Source: Spirosoma sp. (lineage in GTDB: Bacteria > Bacteroidota > Bacteroidia > Cytophagales > Spirosomataceae). From it: a DNA stretch of 10,773 nt. The notes under the pieces are model-generated. The model had not been told where the DNA came from. It did no database searches and worked only from the letters and a program-made list of their open reading frames with translations. Shown piece after piece: positions 6,678 to 10,773 of the stretch. The translations under genes and the position numbers were made by a program. The DNA is taken from positions 1-10,773 of the forward strand of contig JAQBNX010000370.1 of NCBI GenBank assembly GCA_028288385.1, given 5' to 3'. Every line of letters starts with the position of its first letter. Within the stretch, counting starts at the first letter, position 1.

Positions 6678-9125
6678 ATGAAATTTCTTTTCTCCTTAGC
6701 CGCGCTTGCGCTATGGGTAGGGGACGCTTTAGCTCAATCCGCCAATCCGGGTAGTATTACCGGGTCGCTCATTGACTCGACAACCCGTCGCCCGGTCCCC
6801 TTTGCAACTGTTGCGGTGCGGAACGCCAGTACATTAGTTGCCGGTACGACCACAGACAGCACCGGTACGTTCCTCCTGCCATCGCTCCTGCTGGGTAACT
6901 ACACCCTTACGCTGTCGTCAGTGGGGTATGTATCCCAGACTCAGCCCGTAACCCTAACGGCCGACCGGCCCGCAGCTGTTGTGGGTGCCATTCAGCTGCG
7001 GTCAGAAAGTAGGACGCTGGGCGAGGTGACCGTGGCCGCTCAGAAAGCCTTGATCGAAGAAAAAGGAGATAAACTGGTGTACAATGCCGAGAAAGACGTT
7101 TCCAATGTGGGTGGTTCGGCGGCCGATGTCCTGCGTAAAATACCGTCGCTGAGTCTGGACCTGGACGGTAATATCCAGATGCGGGGGAATAGCAATATCC
7201 GGATACTCACTAACGGCAAGCCATCGGCCATGATGGCCCGCAATCTGGCCGATGCGCTCCGGCAGATGCCCGCCGACAATATAAAATCGGTCGAAGTCAT
7301 CACGAGTCCCGGAGCTAAGTACGATGCAGAAGGTGCTGCGGGTGTCATCAATATCATTACCAAAAAAGCCTTGCATGGATTCAATGGCTCAGTAATGGCT
7401 TCCCTGGGCAACCTGAATCGTAGTACCAATACGAAGCTTGCGGTGAAAACTAAAAAACTGGGATTTTCGCTCTCGGCCAACGGCTATCAATTTCGGCAAA
7501 TCCGGCAATTTCAAATGCTGCGCACGACATTAGCCGATGGCCAACCGTTAAATTACCTGTCCCAGCGAAGCACCAGCGATAACACCGGTACGGGCGGCTA
7601 TGGCGAGTTCAGCCTGGATTACGACCCGGACTCAACGAGCCGTATCAATTTTTCGGCCAATGCCTGGGGTGGCTATTACCCCAATAACAGTTCAGTCATC
7701 AACCGCCTGACTGACCCCACAGGCAACTTGTTTCAGTATTTTCGCAACGATATCCGAATGAGTAATCCCTATGGAAACAGCCAGTTTGACCTGGGTTACA
7801 CAAAAACGTTTCGCAAACAGCCGGGTGTCAATTCGGCCCGTGAGTTTACCTTGCTGACGCAGTTCAGCCGAATGCCCGACAATTATTTTTACAATACCGA
7901 TCGTTATACGCTGGTTGAGGTAGAGCAACTTAGTTTCCGGCAGCATAGCACCAACTACAGCCGCAACAAAGAGTACACCCTCCAGGCCGACTACACCCAC
8001 CCATTCCTCATCCGGACGGGTCAGGACACCACACAACTGAAGCTGGAGATGGGCGTAAAAGCCATTCGGCGCGCCATTGGCAGTGAGTATCGCATAGAGC
8101 AATCACTCGATGGGAAGTTACTCCTGGTTGCAGACCCGACTCAATCGAATGATTTCGACTACAACCAGCAGATTTTTTCGGGGTATACGGCGCTCCGGGT
8201 CGAAGCCAAGCGGAAATGGACGATGAACCTGGGTGCCCGGCTCGAACGAACTGTTATTGATGGCAACTTCATGACCACGCACACTACGCTGGCCAATCAA
8301 TATACGAACCTGATTCCGAGTATTACCATATCGAAAGGCATCAAATCGCACACCCTGAAAACTAGTTATACGCAACGGATTCAGCGGCCACAGCTTTGGT
8401 TTCTGAATCCCTGGTTCAACGCCAGTGATCCACGTAACCTTCAAACCGGAAACCCATACCTGAATGCGGAGTTGACCCACGCGGTAGAGTTGGGCCATAG
8501 CGTAACAACAAAAGCAGGTTTGTCTGTCAATACGGCCCTGTACTGGCGAATGACCAGCAACGCCATTGAATACGTCAGGACAGTTGATGAAGCGGGTATT
8601 TCGTTGAGCAAGCCCCAGAACATTGGCCGTCGCAATGCTTATGGTATGAATGTAAACCTGTCAGGGCAGGCCACCAAAACCTGGGCGCTGAACGGAGGTA
8701 TGGACCTGCGTTACGTCTATCTGAGCAGTCCTAGCCTAAATCAGCGTAACAGCGGGGTGGTGGGTAACGTTAACCTCAGCAGTACCAATAAACTGCCGCA
8801 TAACTACACGTTCCAGACGAATGCCAATTTTAACTCCGGCTGGATCAGTTTACAGGGCTCGGGATCACCTTTTTACTGGTATGGTTTTGCGCTGAAGCGC
8901 GAACTGCTGGATAAAAAAGCCAGCCTGACACTGGGCGTCAATAACCCCTTTAACCGGGGAGTGTATCAGAATTTGCGCCAGTCGGCTCCCAGCTTTGAAT
9001 CCGATACGCGCTCGTTTTTTGTAAGCCGCTCGGTCCGGCTCGCTTTCGAGTGGCGTTTTGGTCAGATGAATTCCAGCGGAAAAGAGAGCCGCAAAATAAG
9101 GAACGACGATGCGGCCAGCCGATAA
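6678..9125 (+). CDS. TonB-dependent receptor-like outer-membrane beta-barrel protein
   Basis: This 815-residue protein has a signal peptide (MKFLFSLAALALWVGDALAQ). A carboxypeptidase-regulatory-like beta-sandwich follows at about 25-108 (GSITGSLIDSTTRRPVPFATVAV and DSTGTFLLPSLLLGNYTLTLS). A TonB plug-type domain spans about 115-230 (GGSAADVLRKIPSLSLD, IRILTNGKPS, NIKSVEVITSPGAKYDAEGAAGVINIITKK). The rest is a long series of amphipathic strands forming the barrel, ending in VRLAFEWRFG and a charged tail KIRNDDAASR typical of the Bacteroidota outer-membrane beta-barrel family (PF14905-like). Length is normal for that family. There is no N-terminal STN signalling domain and no SusD partner downstream, so a glycan-uptake Sus-type role is not supported. 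The substrate is unknown. Its position behind the sigma/anti-sigma/DUF4097 genes suggests it is an output of that regulator. Confidence 0.9.
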   Translation: MKFLFSLAALALWVGDALAQSANPGSITGSLIDSTTRRPVPFATVAVRNASTLVAGTTTDSTGTFLLPSLLLGNYTLTLSSVGYVSQTQPVTLTADRPAAVVGAIQLRSESRTLGEVTVAAQKALIEEKGDKLVYNAEKDVSNVGGSAADVLRKIPSLSLDLDGNIQMRGNSNIRILTNGKPSAMMARNLADALRQMPADNIKSVEVITSPGAKYDAEGAAGVINIITKKALHGFNGSVMASLGNLNRSTNTKLAVKTKKLGFSLSANGYQFRQIRQFQMLRTTLADGQPLNYLSQRSTSDNTGTGGYGEFSLDYDPDSTSRINFSANAWGGYYPNNSSVINRLTDPTGNLFQYFRNDIRMSNPYGNSQFDLGYTKTFRKQPGVNSAREFTLLTQFSRMPDNYFYNTDRYTLVEVEQLSFRQHSTNYSRNKEYTLQADYTHPFLIRTGQDTTQLKLEMGVKAIRRAIGSEYRIEQSLDGKLLLVADPTQSNDFDYNQQIFSGYTALRVEAKRKWTMNLGARLERTVIDGNFMTTHTTLANQYTNLIPSITISKGIKSHTLKTSYTQRIQRPQLWFLNPWFNASDPRNLQTGNPYLNAELTHAVELGHSVTTKAGLSVNTALYWRMTSNAIEYVRTVDEAGISLSKPQNIGRRNAYGMNVNLSGQATKTWALNGGMDLRYVYLSSPSLNQRNSGVVGNVNLSSTNKLPHNYTFQTNANFNSGWISLQGSGSPFYWYGFALKRELLDKKASLTLGVNNPFNRGVYQNLRQSAPSFESDTRSFFVSRSVRLAFEWRFGQMNSSGKESRKIRNDDAASR

Positions 9126-9156
9126 ACGAGCAATTGGATAGGCACATTGGGTGAAG

Positions 9157-9207
9157 TGAAGCGGTAACACGCCTTGTCACAAGATAAACAGGCGTGTTAC
9201 CGCTTCA
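9157..9207. terminator. 18-bp perfect hairpin, shared by the convergent receptor gene and the minus-strand pseudogene
   Basis: Positions 9157-9174 (TGAAGCGGTAACACGCCT) are exactly complementary to 9190-9207, with a 15-nt loop. It starts 31 bp after the receptor stop. The right arm, read on the minus strand, contains the final Lys-Arg codons and TAA stop (9197-9199) of the decayed oxidoreductase gene. The structure therefore lies where both transcripts meet and probably works as a bidirectional terminator. No strong U-run follows on either side. Confidence 0.65.
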
Positions 9208-9815
9208 ACAGCTTAAAAGCGATGCCTCGGCCATATCCCGCGAGATAGCCAGAATAATTCAGGTAAGTGCTAGTTGCTCGAGTAGCGTAAACTTGTCGTT
9301 CCCACCCATGTCATAGCACTCGCCGAAGCCCGCGGCTTTAGCTAGTTTGATAACCATGGCCTTGCCTTTGGTACTGCTGCCAGCCACAAACATGTCGGCG
9401 GTTTTGTCACCGTACTGTGGGTCAGTGCAATTTCAAAGCCCGTGACGTTGAAGCACTTTACCAAATTGCGCGTGGCCGAATGAGCCAGAATGGCGTCGGT
9501 TGTATTGAGAAAACCACTCAGCTCCATGTTGCGCCCGGTGTTCATGGTGTAGATAATAACCTTGCCGATTGTATCACCCTATTCATAGGCAACTTCAATT
9601 GCTTTCATACCGGGTGTTACCAGAATGACGACCTCGGCCTGTTGCACTGCAGTTATAGGTGTAGTGAAGTGATCCTCCCCAATTTTAGTCGTGAGCCGGA
9701 TCGACTTTTCCAAAAGTAGGAATTAGGCCTCCATTAGTATCGTATGGCCAGCCTAAATAAAGCGTTGGGCCAGCGCACTACCTACGTTACCAGTTCCGAT
9801 GATGGCATAGTCATT
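9197..9815 (-). pseudogene. Decayed NAD(P)-binding oxidoreductase, NADPH-dependent F420 reductase-like (COG2085 type)
   Basis: Read on the minus strand, the pieces add up to a protein of about 205 residues. They begin with a Rossmann fold (NDYAIIGTGNVGSALAQRFI, with the GxGxxG pattern). Next come TKIGEDHFTTPITAVQQAEV and VILVTPGMKAIEVAYE, then TDAILAHSATRNLVKCFNVTGFE. In another frame follow QYGDKTADMFVAGSSTKGKA and GFGECYDMGGNDKFTLLEQ, and in a third YGRGIAFKLLKR and the stop at 9197-9199. Three in-frame stops interrupt the first part (9753-9755, 9723-9725, 9579-9581), with frameshifts near 9411-9426 and 9255-9275. The start is also unclear: the nearest ATG (9812-9814) is out of frame with the Rossmann segment. 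With that many lesions, sequencing error is unlikely. An intact relative would bind NADPH and reduce a cofactor or small substrate. The gene lies 61 bp downstream of the lipoprotein gene on the same strand. Confidence 0.85.
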
Positions 9816-9876
9816 AAATTTTAGTATTGATTTTGTTGACGTACAAGCTTGAAAACAGTCACGTAATCGTTCATTT

Positions 9877-10434
9877 TTACCAGTTTGTAGGCTTAAAGAA
9901 GTCACTGGCGCTGTCTTCGTCACCCCGGTTAAACTTCGTAACCAAATATCGCTGGCCATCGCGTTTTTCGATGGTCCAATATAGCTTAAACACCTGCTTT
10001 CCCACTTCATCGCTCGTCATAGCCCGGTCAAAGCCGTTTCGGCCACCGCAGGACCCTCCATATGCACCCCGGTAGCGACCCGACGTAGCGGTGATGGTTA
10101 GTTGATCGCCCTCCACCGTAGCCCGTCCCTTCACATAGGTAAACGCATGCGAATGGCAGTAACCGTCAAAGGTATGAAAGTAAAGAAACACCTCAGCCTG
10201 CCCGTCTTTGGTTATGTTCAACGCTCGCGAACTTTCGTAACCCTTGCCTAAATCCTGCCCGTCGTAAGTAAAGAAGTTGGTCATCGAGAACGAGCCTTTC
10301 AGCCATTTTCCGACTAGTTCAGTCGGTACGTTACTTCCGCCAGAAGAACTGCTGTCGGGACTTATATCGGTGTTTTTTGTTGTGCAGCTAACGCTGATGA
10401 GCGCGAGGGAGAAAAAGAGGAATAGCGTTTTCAT
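9877..10434 (-). CDS. Putative lipoprotein of unknown function, lipocalin-like start
   Basis: This 185-residue protein is read on the minus strand from the ATG at 10434. The chosen start gives a typical lipoprotein signal peptide (MKTLFLFFSLALISVSC, with C17 as the lipidated residue), then a flexible Ser/Gly-rich linker (about 20-36). An upstream ATG at 10668 would add 78 residues with no secretion logic, so I reject it. The mature domain begins VPTELVGKWLKGSFS; a GxW motif at the first strand, followed by alternating strands (ALNITKDGQAEVFLYF, VEGDQLTITAT, LYWTIEKRD), suggests a small lipocalin-like beta-barrel or related fold. It has two further cysteines (C93 in DGYCHSH and C129 in GGSCGGRNG), which might pair. 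I do not recognise a family. It should sit in an envelope membrane leaflet facing the periplasm or the surface. Confidence 0.82.
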   Translation of the reverse strand: MKTLFLFFSLALISVSCTTKNTDISPDSSSSGGSNVPTELVGKWLKGSFSMTNFFTYDGQDLGKGYESSRALNITKDGQAEVFLYFHTFDGYCHSHAFTYVKGRATVEGDQLTITATSGRYRGAYGGSCGGRNGFDRAMTSDEVGKQVFKLYWTIEKRDGQRYLVTKFNRGDEDSASDFFKPTNW

Positions 10435-10637
10435 TAGTATTTGTGTTTTGGTTGTTAATGGCTCAAAGTTGGCCGACGGAAAGAGCAGCGCACAGGCTAT
10501 ACCCGATAGAATGGAAGTCTTGTTAGATGAAACGAGGAAAAGCCGCCCGTAAACCGGCAACCAGACGGAGCAGTGCCTGATAGTTTGGTAGTAAGCCTTG
10601 AACAGAACCAGCCAATGCCATGCGCCACACAAAACAT

Positions 10638-10664
10638 CTGCCCGGAACAGACAAGTCGGGGCAG
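10638..10664 (-). terminator. Possible intrinsic terminator for a minus-strand gene entering from the right
   Basis: CTGCCC (10638-10643) pairs with GGGCAG (10659-10664), with one extra G-C pair if a single base is bulged. On the minus strand the stem is followed by ATGTTTT. The stem is short, so this is tentative. The remaining bases from 10435 to 10715 hold no convincing gene; the lipoprotein promoter should be in this stretch but was not identified. Confidence 0.3.
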
Positions 10665-10715
10665 GCATTTATTGGCTGAATTCTATTGAAATGACTTTAC
10701 ACCGTCCGTGTTAAC

Positions 10716-10772
10716 CTATTTCAGGGTCAGGCGTTGCTCCTGATCGGTCAGAAAACAGAGCCAAATCAGCGT
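10716..10772 (-). CDS. Possible C-terminal fragment of a minus-strand gene (continues beyond window)
   Basis: Read on the minus strand from the window edge, one frame gives TLIWLCFLTDQEQRLTLK and then a TAG at 10716-10718. The fragment would be 18 codons long. Another minus frame is open to 10711 and a plus frame is also open to the edge, so the choice rests only on the plausible ending and on the hairpin about 50 bp downstream. No function can be given. Confidence 0.2.
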   Translation of the reverse strand, partial: TLIWLCFLTDQEQRLTLK

Positions 10773-10773
10773 A

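Noticed and set aside
7002..7480. Long minus-strand ORFs inside the receptor gene
   Set aside because: They are reverse-strand shadows of the plug domain coding sequence and have no protein-like features.
9417..9719. 100-residue plus-strand ORF
   Set aside because: It lies antisense to the conserved blocks of the decayed oxidoreductase, has no recognisable domain or leader, and exists only because the minus-strand gene is opposite it.
10435..10668. 78-residue N-terminal extension of the lipoprotein gene from the ATG at 10668
   Set aside because: The extension looks like non-coding translation and would bury the clear lipoprotein signal peptide that starts at 10434.

Overview
The window looks like chromosomal DNA of a Bacteroidota member, most likely Cytophagales close to Spirosoma. 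This rests on a large outer-membrane beta-barrel receptor with an N-terminal carboxypeptidase-regulatory-like domain and TonB plug, a short ECF sigma factor next to a zinc-less anti-sigma protein, signal peptides ending in AQ or SQ, and start codons without Shine-Dalgarno sequences. The genus is an inference from general resemblance.

Left block (2-3161, + strand): the C-terminal end of a glycoside hydrolase family 3 protein is followed after 7 bp by a fused two-subunit 3-oxoacid CoA-transferase, then after 12 bp by a thiolase that reads like PcaF. The last two enzymes fit the end of the beta-ketoadipate route: 3-oxoadipate to 3-oxoadipyl-CoA to succinyl-CoA plus acetyl-CoA. A perfect 30-bp inverted repeat (3267-3347) follows and probably ends transcription. 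The rest of the gap to 3699 holds no gene.

Central block (3700-9125, + strand): an apparent envelope-signalling operon. It has an ECF sigma factor, a membrane-anchored putative anti-sigma protein with a HEAT-like C-terminal part (17-nt overlap), two tandem secreted DUF4097-like beta-repeat proteins, and after a 152-bp gap a TonB-dependent receptor-like protein of 815 aa. This is the most system-like part of the window: regulator, membrane sensor, two exported paralogues and an outer-membrane protein.

Right block (9190-10773, - strand): a decayed gene for an NAD(P)-binding, F420-reductase-like protein carries three in-frame stops and two frameshifts. Its last codons form one arm of an 18-bp hairpin shared with the convergent receptor gene. 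Upstream of it on the same strand is a 185-aa lipoprotein of unknown function with a lipocalin-like GKW start. The right edge holds only a possible C-terminal fragment of another minus-strand gene. No tRNA, rRNA, CRISPR array, insertion sequence or integrase was seen.
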